In this document: piece by piece, positions 1 through 7,237 of the stretch
How the letters are laid out: each line of letters opens with the position of its first letter
Position numbering within the stretch: the stretch's first letter is position 1
Position numbers and translations under genes: made by a program
Assembly: GCA_014803575.1 (NCBI GenBank)
Contig: JAAVBO010000018.1
Location: forward strand, 1-45,158
DNA length: 45,158 nucleotides
Source of the DNA: a bacterium
GTDB lineage: Bacteria > Pseudomonadota > Alphaproteobacteria > Rs-D84 > CACZYB01
Direction: 5' to 3'
The notes under the pieces: model-generated
What the model saw: the letters and a program-made list of their open reading frames with translations, nothing else
What the model was told of the DNA's origin: nothing
The model's database searches: none

Positions 1-821
1 CAAGATTGAGTTATGTTTTTTGCTTTTGTAAAGCTTGCATTGTCTTTCAAATCATCGACATTATCTATTTCAGATTCTATCATAGATATATCGGATTTGA
101 TTTGATTTGCGGATTTATCGCAATCTTTCATCTTGGCTATGAGGTCATCAAGCTTTTTTATATTAATACCGGAGGTAATGGTAGAAGTAGCCGAAGTCGC
201 TATACTTCCCGCCATAAGTCCTGTCCTTACGTTACCGAGGGTTTGGGATTTCTTTGTTTCGTCTGCAATCTTACCTTCCAATGCAGATACATCGGCGTTA
301 AGTTCTGGAATTATAGTTTCAAGTTGTTTTAAGAATTCTTCTTGATTATCAGATAAGTTTTCGGTTTTTGACTCCAAAAGTTTTATCTTGTTAATTTGGT
401 TTTCTAATTCCTCAATTGTTTTATCTGTCTTCGCTTTCATAATACCGGTCACCAATGCACCACCACTTGTCAAAGTTCCAAGCGAGCTTGCACCCGTGGA
501 AACACCGGCTAAAACTTGAATAGTTTTTAAATCATCCCTGATACCGGAACAAGAAGATTTTGCTTTCTCTATATTTGATTGAAGATTGGATAGGAGATTT
601 TTTAGCTCCTCTTTATCTTCATTTGAAGTGATATAATCCGGTTCAATTTGAAGACTTTGTACCTCTGACACATTTTGTAAAGAGATAGTAGGAACAGTTG
701 CAGTTGTTGTCGCAGTAGGTACCACACCACCGGAATTTCTCCTTTTTCTTGGTGCAGAAAATACTAAACTACCGTTCATTAACATTACTAAACTTAACGT
801 TATTATTGATACTTTCTTCAT
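1..821 (-). CDS. Secreted coiled-coil protein, partial (C-terminus outside window)
   Basis: The frame is open from an ATG at 821 to the left edge without a stop (273 codons seen). The start follows a GGAGATAGAATT spacer typical of a ribosome binding site. The product begins with a Lys-Lys n-region and a hydrophobic stretch ending near SLVFSA, a likely Sec signal peptide, followed by a basic RKRR patch and a Thr/Val-rich linker. The rest is rich in Lys, Glu, Leu, Ser and Asn with heptad-like spacing, suggesting long coiled coils broken by a Gly/Ser/Thr-rich segment. I do not recognise a family. It lies 26 bp downstream of the ankyrin protein gene on the same strand, so the two are probably co-transcribed and may act together outside the cytoplasm. 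Confidence 0.7.
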   Translation of the reverse strand, partial: MKKVSIITLSLVMLMNGSLVFSAPRKRRNSGGVVPTATTTATVPTISLQNVSEVQSLQIEPDYITSNEDKEELKNLLSNLQSNIEKAKSSCSGIRDDLKTIQVLAGVSTGASSLGTLTSGGALVTGIMKAKTDKTIEELENQINKIKLLESKTENLSDNQEEFLKQLETIIPELNADVSALEGKIADETKKSQTLGNVRTGLMAGSIATSATSTITSGINIKKLDDLIAKMKDCDKSANQIKSDISMIESEIDNVDDLKDNASFTKAKNITQS

Positions 822-847
822 AATTCTATCTCCTATTAAGTATTCCT

Positions 848-1675
848 CTAATCTTTTTTATTTTTTTCATGATATTCTAAAAGTAACTCTACAATATCAT
901 TATCTGATGTTATCTCACTAGGGTAATAACCACCATCACTATAATGTCCTTTTTTATCATAGGCTCCTTTTTCAAGAAGCTTCTTTACCATTTCATACTT
1001 GTTATTCTCTGCTGCATAATATAAAGGTGTTTTTCCGTCATAATTTTCCGCATTAACATTTATATTATTTTCAAGCAATAAATTCAATATATCCAAGTTA
1101 TTTCTTTTTATAGCAAGATGTAGAGCATTTTCATCAGAACTGTTTGTAACATTTATATTTTCTTTACTTAGGGCTTCTTTTACCTTTGCATAGTTTTGTT
1201 CACATACTGCTTTTAATAAAGCACTGTCACCATATTGACAAGTCAAATTTTTTCCATTTATCACTTCAAAACACTTTTCCACACCGGTTTTTAATTTCTC
1301 CATCGCTACTGTCTTATCAGCACAATCATAATAAGAAGGTAAAAATTCATTACATTGCTTGTGATTAGGAAATACGGTGTAGAATTTTTCACATATTTTT
1401 ATATAGTCATCGTAAATTTTTGCTTTATTATATTCATTACAAAAATTTAAATAAGCTTGTTGCACTTCTACTTCCTTTACTTTGTCTTTAATAGAAACAA
1501 TAAAATCCTTTATTTCTCTGTCGCTCATATTTGAACAATTTGTTGAAGATTTAAGAAGTGGTGCCAATTCGTTACAGCTTGCAATAAGGGACGAACGGTC
1601 AGGAGATTGAGAATAAGCATTACTGTTAAATATAAAAACACTAAATATTAAAGATATTAAAAAAAATTTTTTCAA
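848..1675 (-). CDS. Secreted ankyrin-repeat protein, possibly phase-variable or frameshifted
   Basis: The 275-residue frame starts with a Lys-Lys hydrophobic signal peptide ending near SNAYS. A Cys-containing helical region follows (residues 24-145), then ankyrin repeats at about 149-178, 181-210 and 214-245 (ALHLAIK, TPLYYAAE signatures) with a weaker fourth. Ankyrin repeats bind proteins, so it is probably an exported binding protein. The only start in this frame is a TTG at 1675 without a clear ribosome binding site. A good promoter, an AAAGGAG site and an ATG at 1734 lie just upstream, but in a frame offset by one base. A run of eight G between them would join the two frames if it were nine. 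The gene is therefore either weakly translated from TTG, switched by slippage, or broken by a one-base deletion or base-calling error. Confidence 0.75.
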   Translation of the reverse strand: MKKFFLISLIFSVFIFNSNAYSQSPDRSSLIASCNELAPLLKSSTNCSNMSDREIKDFIVSIKDKVKEVEVQQAYLNFCNEYNKAKIYDDYIKICEKFYTVFPNHKQCNEFLPSYYDCADKTVAMEKLKTGVEKCFEVINGKNLTCQYGDSALLKAVCEQNYAKVKEALSKENINVTNSSDENALHLAIKRNNLDILNLLLENNINVNAENYDGKTPLYYAAENNKYEMVKKLLEKGAYDKKGHYSDGGYYPSEITSDNDIVELLLEYHEKNKKD

Positions 1676-1692
1676 ATTATAATTCTTTGATT

Positions 1693-1734
1693 TTACAGGT
1701 GTTTTACCCCCCCCACAGGGCTTTTTTGAATCAT
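1693..1734 (-). other. Short leading frame with G8 tract (1707-1714) ahead of the ankyrin gene
   Basis: An ATG at 1734, eight bases after an AAAGGAG site, opens a 13-codon frame that runs into eight consecutive G (minus strand) and stops at 1693. With one more G the frame continues without stops into the TTG-started ankyrin frame, adding 20 residues with several Lys before the hydrophobic core. That is compatible with an extended signal-peptide n-region. Homopolymeric G tracts inside the first codons of surface-protein genes are a known slipped-strand switch. Confidence 0.55.
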
Positions 1735-1767
1735 AATGTAACTCCTTTTATTTGTTATATCTATTTT

Positions 1768-1796
1768 ATAATACTATATTTTTGGGGTATATTCAA
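1768..1796 (-). promoter_or_regulatory. Sigma-70-type promoter for the ankyrin/coiled-coil operon
   Basis: On the minus strand TTGAAT (1796-1791) is separated by 17 bases from TATTAT (1773-1768). Transcription would begin near 1761, just ahead of the AAAGGAG site and the ATG at 1734. This supports 1734, not 1675, as the natural translation start. Confidence 0.6.
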
Positions 1797-1807
1797 TAAG
1801 AAATTTG

Positions 1808-2422
1808 TTATTCTTTTAGGGGGAGGTTTGTAAAATAGGTGACAGTTGGGACCGTTGTGATATTATTGGCGTAAAAAATTGTTTGCATTAGAAAGACCAT
1901 ATCTTGCATAGAGTTAGTATGAAATTTTATGTTGTTGGTAATTAGGAAATTTCTGTTTATAAAATATCTGAAAATATAGTCATATTTATTAATTTTTGTT
2001 GTGCTGACTTTTTCTTTTATGCTATGTGCTATTTGATTTTTGGTATAGCAAAGTTTGGTGTGTGGGGTTTTGAAGCCACTTATGGCTATGTCACTTTTGT
2101 TTTCCGTTGCAAAGGTAAGCATTTTTTCGTAATAAAATGGAGAGATGTAATCGCAGGAGGCTATGAAGTGTATGAAATCGCCTGTTGCGTGGGAAAGTGC
2201 CAGATTGTTTATATTTTTGGATTTTGTTTTTATGATTTTTATTCTTTTGTCGGTTGATGCAAATTGTTTATAAATCTCTATTAAAGGTTTTTCTTTTATA
2301 TTATCTATGATTATAATTTCAAGATTTTTGTAAGCTTGATTTGTGATGCTTTTTAAACATTTTGACAGGCAAGTTTTAACATTTGTTATTGGAACAATTA
2401 CTGAGATTAAAGCTTTTTTCAT
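1808..2422 (-). CDS. Degenerate family-2 glycosyltransferase-like protein
   Basis: The 204 residues begin with a GT-A fold signature (ISVIVPITNVKTCLSKCL, then IEIIIID-like strand), as in family-2 glycosyltransferases that add sugars to lipid- or protein-linked acceptors. Two catalytic signatures are off. The usual DDGSTD after the second strand reads DNIKEK. The metal-binding LDSDD reads IASCD, losing the first two acidic residues. The protein is also shorter than the usual 250-330 residues, ending soon after the third conserved block. The start is well supported by AAGGAGGGAG upstream. It may be an inactive remnant, a regulator or an unusual enzyme. Confidence 0.6.
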   Translation of the reverse strand: MKKALISVIVPITNVKTCLSKCLKSITNQAYKNLEIIIIDNIKEKPLIEIYKQFASTDKRIKIIKTKSKNINNLALSHATGDFIHFIASCDYISPFYYEKMLTFATENKSDIAISGFKTPHTKLCYTKNQIAHSIKEKVSTTKINKYDYIFRYFINRNFLITNNIKFHTNSMQDMVFLMQTIFYANNITTVPTVTYFTNLPLKE

Positions 2423-2515
2423 AATAACTCCCTCCTTTTAATATGAAAAAAAGATAAGAATAAGAGAAATTTAATATATTATATAATAAATATTTAAGAA
2501 AATATTTCTATAAGA

Positions 2516-2549
2516 AAAAATACCCCTTTTTATAATAAGAGGTATTTTT
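2516..2549 (-). terminator. Rho-independent terminator after recA
   Basis: Arms 2516-2528 and 2537-2549 form a 13-bp stem with one mismatch around an 8-base loop. On the minus strand the right arm of the stem ends in GGTATTTTT, giving the U-run. It lies about 30 bp after the recA stop. The stem is A/T-symmetrical, so it could also work toward the plus strand. Confidence 0.7.
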
Positions 2550-2579
2550 GTAATAAAGAGAGATTATATTAATGAAAAT

Positions 2580-3641
2580 TTATTCTGCAGAATCTGTTGG
2601 CGGAATATCATCATCAACAGTTACATTTGCGGAAGTTTCAAGCATTTTTTCATTTATTATGCCGGATTTTTCCATAATCTTTTTGATTAATTCCTGTGCA
2701 ACCTTAGGATTATCCTTTAACCATTGACGAGCATTTTCCTTTCCCTGACCAATACGTTCAGAGTTGTAGGAGAACCATGATCCAGACTTTTCTATAACAC
2801 CGGCCTTTACACCAAGTTCAATAATTTCACCCTCACGAGAAATTCCTTGATTATACATTATATCGAAATCAACGGTTTTGAAAGGAGGAGCAACTTTGTT
2901 TTTAACAATTTTTACACGAGTTTCGTTTCCTATAACATTTTCCTTATCCTTTATAGAACCAACACGACGAATATCCATACGAACAGAAGAATAGAATTTT
3001 AACGCGTTTCCACCGGTTGTTGTTTCCGGATTTCCGAACATAACACCGATTTTCATACGGATTTGATTTATGAAAACTACAAGTGCATTTGATTTTGAAA
3101 CAGATGCCGTAAGTTTTCTTAATGCTTGCGACATAAGACGAGCTTGAAGTCCCATATGACTGTCGCCCATTTCACCTTCTAATTCAGCCTTTGGCACAAG
3201 AGCCGCAACTGAGTCAACTATAAGAACATCTATTGCACCGGAACGGACAAGAGTATCGGCAATTTCCAATGCTTGTTCACCGGAATCAGGTTGTGAAATG
3301 ATAAGATTATCTATATCAACACCGATTTTTTTTGCGTAAGCAGGATCAAGTGCGTGTTCAGCATCAACGAATGCGCAAGTACCACCAGCCTTTTGAGCCT
3401 CCGCCACTATATGCAAAGTTAATGTTGTTTTACCGGAGCTTTCCGGACCATAAATTTCAACAATTCTTCCACGTGGAAGTCCGCCAATACCAAGGGCTAT
3501 ATCAAGTCCAAGTGAACCGGTAGAAATAGATGGAATTTCAAGTCCCTCTTGTTCACCGAGTTTCATAATACTTCCCTTACCAAAAGATTTTTCAATTTGT
3601 GATAGTGCCGCTTTTAATGCTTCTTGTTTATTTTCAGACAT
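2580..3641 (-). CDS. recA: RecA recombinase
   Basis: Full-length 353-residue RecA, the ATP-dependent strand-exchange protein that also triggers LexA self-cleavage in the SOS response. Visible hallmarks are the Walker [10 protein letters not shown] at 65-73, the DAEHALDP and IVDSVAAL segments, the L1 loop with [14 protein letters not shown], the L2 loop with [22 protein letters not shown], and an acidic C-terminal tail ([12 protein letters not shown]). It lies 76 bp downstream of lexA on the same strand and has its own LexA box 20 bp upstream of the ATG. It is therefore LexA-controlled and probably also partly transcribed from the lexA promoter. Confidence 0.98.
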   Translation of the reverse strand: MSENKQEALKAALSQIEKSFGKGSIMKLGEQEGLEIPSISTGSLGLDIALGIGGLPRGRIVEIYGPESSGKTTLTLHIVAEAQKAGGTCAFVDAEHALDPAYAKKIGVDIDNLIISQPDSGEQALEIADTLVRSGAIDVLIVDSVAALVPKAELEGEMGDSHMGLQARLMSQALRKLTASVSKSNALVVFINQIRMKIGVMFGNPETTTGGNALKFYSSVRMDIRRVGSIKDKENVIGNETRVKIVKNKVAPPFKTVDFDIMYNQGISREGEIIELGVKAGVIEKSGSWFSYNSERIGQGKENARQWLKDNPKVAQELIKKIMEKSGIINEKMLETSANVTVDDDIPPTDSAE

Positions 3642-3661
3642 TTTTGTTTCCTTTTCTTGTT

Positions 3662-3676
3662 GTTCTATTTATGTTC
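3662..3676 (-). promoter_or_regulatory. LexA box upstream of recA
   Basis: GTTC-N7-GTTC on the plus strand (GAAC-N7-GAAC on the coding strand), an exact match to the direct-repeat SOS box known from alphaproteobacteria. It sits 21-35 bp upstream of the recA start. Confidence 0.8.
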
Positions 3677-3717
3677 TAACATAGATTCGTTTATTTTGCA
3701 AGGAATTTTTTCCTTTT

Positions 3718-4350
3718 TTAATAATGTCTTATCAACATTGCCAATTTTCCCTGTATTTTTACCCTGTCCGGTGAGAAAATTCTTGTTTGATAATTTGGAT
3801 TTGCAGGTTTTAATGCAATAGAACCATCCTTTTTATAAATATATTTAAGAGTCACTTCTTCGTTATCAATTAATGCCACAACTATTGTTCCATTTTCTGC
3901 GTTTGGAGTTTCTTGGATAATAACCCTATCACCGCTGTGGATACCGGCTTCTATCATAGAATCACCTTCAACCTTTAAAGCATAGAATTTGCCAATACCA
4001 AGCATATCTGACGGAATATCCATTGTTTCAGTTGTATCAGCAATTGCTGTGATAGGTGTTCCGGCAGCAATTTTTCCATAAAGAGGGATAGTTGTCATCT
4101 TTATATTATCATTTACAGGTTGATTTGTTGCGAAATTTTCAGGATATTTTAAAATTTCCAACGCCCTGGCCTTGTTTGGTATTTGTTTAATAAAACCACG
4201 TTCTTCCAAACTTTTTATAAGTCTGTGGATTCCAGATTTGGATTTCAAGCCGATTATATTTTTCATTTCTTCAAAAGATGGGCAAACACCATCTTTTTTC
4301 AAACTGTCATCAATAATCATAAAAAGTCTTAATTGCTGTTTTGTAAGCAT
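3718..4350 (-). CDS. lexA: LexA SOS repressor
   Basis: 210 residues with an N-terminal winged-helix DNA-binding domain (1-65; SFEEMKNIIGLKSKSGIHRLIKSLEERGFI) and a C-terminal S24 peptidase-like domain. The self-cleavage site is Ala96-Gly97 in KIAAGTPITA. The catalytic pair is Ser131 in GDSMIEAG and Lys169 in VTLKYIY. It represses SOS genes until RecA filaments promote its autocleavage. Its length is slightly below the usual 220-240 of alphaproteobacterial LexA. A near-consensus LexA box lies 37-51 bp upstream, consistent with autoregulation. Confidence 0.97.
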   Translation of the reverse strand: MLTKQQLRLFMIIDDSLKKDGVCPSFEEMKNIIGLKSKSGIHRLIKSLEERGFIKQIPNKARALEILKYPENFATNQPVNDNIKMTTIPLYGKIAAGTPITAIADTTETMDIPSDMLGIGKFYALKVEGDSMIEAGIHSGDRVIIQETPNAENGTIVVALIDNEEVTLKYIYKKDGSIALKPANPNYQTRIFSPDRVKIQGKLAMLIRHY

Positions 4351-4386
4351 ATTTATCTCCTTAATCTTATTTAATTTTACATCTAT

Positions 4387-4401
4387 ATTCTACATTTGTT
4401 C
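4387..4401 (-). promoter_or_regulatory. LexA box upstream of lexA (one mismatch)
   Basis: ATTC-N7-GTTC on the plus strand, one base off the GTTC-N7-GTTC SOS box, located just upstream of the lexA start. Together with the perfect box at recA it makes autoregulation likely. Confidence 0.6.
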
Positions 4402-4460
4402 CAATTCTTTGTCAACTATTAAAATCCACAATTGTATTTTATGTAAAAAATGTCCATTAT

Positions 4461-4877
4461 TTATTTTTTAGATATTTTTTTTACATTAGGAGTAAATTGT
4501 TTATTAAACATATCAAGTAAACGTTCTTTGTTTTTTTCAGATAAGCTTTGAAGCATTTTAAAAAATTCAATATAACTATCCAAAAGTTGAATATCGTCTT
4601 TCAAAATTTCATCGTCAACACCAGTTAGTAAATAAACTTTGTTTATATCCAAGATGTATGCCATTTTAGCAAGAAAATCAACTGTGAACTTTTGACGTCC
4701 GTTTTCAATTTTTTCAATATCCTTTTCTGAAACATCAAGTTTTTTCGCAAGTTCTTCCTCAGTCATATTTAATTCAATTCGTTTTGATTTTATTCTGCTA
4801 CCAATTAAATCATATAATTTTGATTTGTTTTCCGTTTTTAATTTTATTTCTTTAATATTTTTATTTGTATTTTTCAT
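4461..4877 (-). CDS. XRE-family transcriptional regulator
   Basis: 138 residues. A Lys/Asn-rich N-terminal tail is followed by a Cro/CI-type helix-turn-helix at about 25-85 (IGSRIKSKRIELNMTEEELAKKLDVSEKDIEKIENGRQ region) and a helical C-terminus ending in a Lys-rich tail. It probably binds operators in the 147-bp gap to the divergent XRE gene. It resembles the regulator families seen in prophages and in chromosomal antitoxin-like switches, but no prophage genes are adjacent. Which genes it controls cannot be told from sequence. Confidence 0.8.
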   Translation of the reverse strand: MKNTNKNIKEIKLKTENKSKLYDLIGSRIKSKRIELNMTEEELAKKLDVSEKDIEKIENGRQKFTVDFLAKMAYILDINKVYLLTGVDDEILKDDIQLLDSYIEFFKMLQSLSEKNKERLLDMFNKQFTPNVKKISKK

Positions 4878-4910
4878 TTTTTTCTCCTATAATATATAGT
4901 AATTGAATAA

Positions 4911-4999
4911 ATATCATATTTCCAGCAATATATGATATATTAGTATTATATACATATATTTTTATGTTTGTAAAGAGAAAAATACATATTTTTATATGT
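4911..4999. promoter_or_regulatory. Operator cluster between divergent XRE genes
   Basis: Three inverted repeats occur in the 147-bp intergenic region. The first is ATATCATAT/ATATGATAT (4911-4919 and 4930-4938). The second is the imperfect palindrome ACATATATTTTTATGT (4952-4967). The third is the perfect palindrome ACATATTTTTATATGT (4984-4999). The last two are near-copies spaced 32 bp apart, about three helical turns. This is the arrangement expected for a regulator dimer controlling divergent promoters. The DNA is AT-rich, so chance palindromes are a caveat. Confidence 0.5.
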
Positions 5000-5024
5000 T
5001 TTATATAAATAAAATAGGATAGAA

Positions 5025-5507
5025 ATGGAAGAAAAGTTAAGATTAATACGAGTTGAACTTGCAAAAACTCAAAAAGAAATGTCTACTTTATTGGGTTTGG
5101 GGACTATTACATGGCAAAACTATGAAAGAGGTATTTCAAAGCCCAATCTTAAAACTTTGCAAAAATTAACTGATTTAGGATTTAATATAAACTTTCTTAC
5201 TTCTGATGATGAACCTATGTTTTTAAAAGATAAGATAAAACAAAGTCAAGATAACAGGGTTGAGGAAGCTTCATTTATCAATCTGCCCTCTTCATCCATA
5301 AATAAATTAAAAATTTTTAATATGATTCTTAATGAAATGAGATTATTATATGAAAATGTTGATTTATCAAATAAAGAACAAAATTATCTTGAAAACAGAG
5401 CATTTGATATGACTATAAACATTCTTAATGTGGCACAAAATGATACTGATGCCATAAGAATGATTAAACTTCTTTTGAATCAAGAAAAGGGAAATATCCA
5501 AAAGTAG
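5025..5507 (+). CDS. XRE-family regulator, divergent partner
   Basis: 160 residues with an N-terminal helix-turn-helix (2-60: EKLRLIRVELAKTQKEMSTL, then TWQNYERGISKPN as recognition helix) and a helical C-terminal part without recognised enzymatic motifs. It is transcribed away from the XRE gene at 4461-4877, with palindromic operators between them. An AGGAT sits 7-11 bases before the ATG. Cross-regulation of the two genes is likely; the downstream CaCA exchanger gene follows after 71 bp and might be read from the same promoter. Confidence 0.75.
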   Translation: MEEKLRLIRVELAKTQKEMSTLLGLGTITWQNYERGISKPNLKTLQKLTDLGFNINFLTSDDEPMFLKDKIKQSQDNRVEEASFINLPSSSINKLKIFNMILNEMRLLYENVDLSNKEQNYLENRAFDMTINILNVAQNDTDAIRMIKLLLNQEKGNIQK

Positions 5508-5578
5508 ATAACAGATTTATCTACCTATTGACTTTTATATAAAAAAATAATAATTTTTTATCACAAAAGGAGATTATT

Positions 5579-6520
5579 ATGGTATATGTTTTATTCATTT
5601 TAGGATTAATTTTACTTGGTTTTGGTGGGGATACTATGGTATCCGGTGCTGTTGAAGTTGCAAAAAAATTGAAAGTTTCAACTCTTCTTATCGGTATTGT
5701 ATTAATAGGTTTCGGAACATCTACACCAGAGCTTGTTGCAAGTTTTATTGCAATTCATCAAGAAGTTCCATCAACCGGAATTGCCGTTGGTAATATTGTT
5801 GGAAGTAATATTGCAAATATTTTATTAATACTTGGGGTTTCATCAATTATTCATCCCATACACATAGAAAAAAAATCTTTTTTAAAAAGAGATGTTTGGT
5901 TTTTGATTGCTTCTACTTTTGTAATATTTGTTACTTCATATACAGGGGAAATAGGAAGAATTGCCGGTATTGTAATGGTTGCTTCGTTAATTTTTTATGT
6001 TATTTACAGTTATAAAACAGAAAAAGATTTTAAATCAGAAGATATGGAAATAGAGGAAGAAATTTCACTTGTGAAAACTAAACCTCTTTATATATCTTTG
6101 ATTATTGCGATAATTGGTATTGCAATGACACTTGGAGGAGCAAAGTTGCTTGTTGACAGTGCAATTACCATTGCAAGAAATTTTGGAATTGCCGAAAGTA
6201 TTATAGGGCTTACTATTGTTGCTGTTGGCACTTCACTTCCCGAACTTGCATCTTCTATTACAGCATCTATAAAAAAACATAATGATATTGCATTCGGAAA
6301 TATTGTTGGAAGCAACATATATAATACATTTTTCATACTTGGTATGGTTGCATTATTTACACCTATATTATTTCCAAGCGATTTAAAATCTGATGTGTAT
6401 ATTTTGATTGCGACAACTCTACTTTTAATAACAACCGGAGTTATCGGAAAAATCAGCAAATTATCGGGTGTTATATTTTTGGTTTGTTATGCTTTTTATA
6501 TCGCATATCTTGTAGGATAA
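5579..6520 (+). CDS. CaCA-family Na+/Ca2+-type cation antiporter (YrbG-like)
   Basis: 313-residue inner-membrane protein with about ten hydrophobic segments and the two inverted alpha-repeats of the calcium/cation antiporter superfamily. The first is GFGTSTPEL (44-52) with GNIVGSN (71-77), the second AVGTSLPEL (215-223) with GNIVGSN (240-246). The acidic residues in both repeats bind the transported cation. An acidic cytoplasmic loop (about 148-165) separates the halves. It exchanges Ca2+ or a similar cation for Na+ or H+. A strong AAAAGGAG site precedes the ATG. The DUF2062 gene follows after 3 bp, so the two form an operon. Confidence 0.9.
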   Translation: MVYVLFILGLILLGFGGDTMVSGAVEVAKKLKVSTLLIGIVLIGFGTSTPELVASFIAIHQEVPSTGIAVGNIVGSNIANILLILGVSSIIHPIHIEKKSFLKRDVWFLIASTFVIFVTSYTGEIGRIAGIVMVASLIFYVIYSYKTEKDFKSEDMEIEEEISLVKTKPLYISLIIAIIGIAMTLGGAKLLVDSAITIARNFGIAESIIGLTIVAVGTSLPELASSITASIKKHNDIAFGNIVGSNIYNTFFILGMVALFTPILFPSDLKSDVYILIATTLLLITTGVIGKISKLSGVIFLVCYAFYIAYLVG

Positions 6521-6523
6521 TAA

Positions 6524-7114
6524 ATGATAGAAAGTATTAAAAAATTTATAAAGAAATTATATAAATATATTCTTAAAACTTTTAAGGATAAAAAGAATAG
6601 ATCGCCTTCGTATATTGCAAGAACTTTTTGTGTCGGGCTTGTCGCAGGAATAAATCCGTTTTGGGGACAATCGCTTATCTGTCTTATTGTATGGAGTGTG
6701 GTTGACAGATTGTTGCATTTCAGATTCAACCTTATCATTGCGTGTCTTTTGACATTTGTCAGTAACCCGCTTACAACCCCTATTATGTTTTACATATTCT
6801 ATTTAACCGGTCAATTTATGCTTGGTGAAACATCGATTCCTTTTGCTGTGTTTGTAAAGGAAATAAAAGCTTTACTTATAGAAGATTTTTCATTAACACA
6901 CATTTGGGACTCTCTTGCCCTTCTTATAAAGGGACTTGGAAAACCTATATTGCTTGGAAATATTCCTTGGTCTATTATTATCGGAATTGTGGGGTATTAT
7001 ATAGGTTACAGGCTTTCCATAAAGCTTAGAAAACAACAGAATAAAAAGAAGAAGCATCGAATCAGAAGAATGATACAATTCTTCCACAAACAGGACAAAA
7101 AAGATTCCGTTTAA
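6524..7114 (+). CDS. DUF2062 membrane protein
   Basis: 196 residues with the DUF2062 pattern: a short basic N-terminus, then a Gly-rich membrane segment (ARTFCVGLVAGINPFWGQ), a second with FVSNPLTTP, and a final segment near residues 145-165 followed by a strongly basic tail. The biochemical role of the family is not established. It is sometimes encoded beside envelope or glycosyltransferase genes. A second, related copy lies at 39207-39797. Translation is likely coupled to the exchanger gene 3 bp upstream. Confidence 0.8.
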   Translation: MIESIKKFIKKLYKYILKTFKDKKNRSPSYIARTFCVGLVAGINPFWGQSLICLIVWSVVDRLLHFRFNLIIACLLTFVSNPLTTPIMFYIFYLTGQFMLGETSIPFAVFVKEIKALLIEDFSLTHIWDSLALLIKGLGKPILLGNIPWSIIIGIVGYYIGYRLSIKLRKQQNKKKKHRIRRMIQFFHKQDKKDSV

Positions 7115-7177
7115 AATAATATAAATAATTAACTTATTGATTTTACTGTATTTTCAAGAAAAAAAATCAATTTTATG

Positions 7178-7206
7178 TTGACAAAATAATTATTGCGTTA
7201 TATAAT
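7178..7206 (+). promoter_or_regulatory. Consensus sigma-70 promoter
   Basis: TTGACA (7178-7183) and TATAAT (7201-7206) with exactly 17 bases between, a full consensus match. It lies 32 bp upstream of the ATG at 7238, so the downstream gene is probably highly expressed from a short leader. Confidence 0.85.
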
Positions 7207-7237
7207 ACACTTATATTAACAAACGAAAGGATATAAA

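Noticed and set aside
4861-5064. 67-residue minus-strand frame across the XRE intergenic region
   Set aside because: It runs through the operators and into the divergent XRE gene; composition fits noncoding AT-rich DNA.
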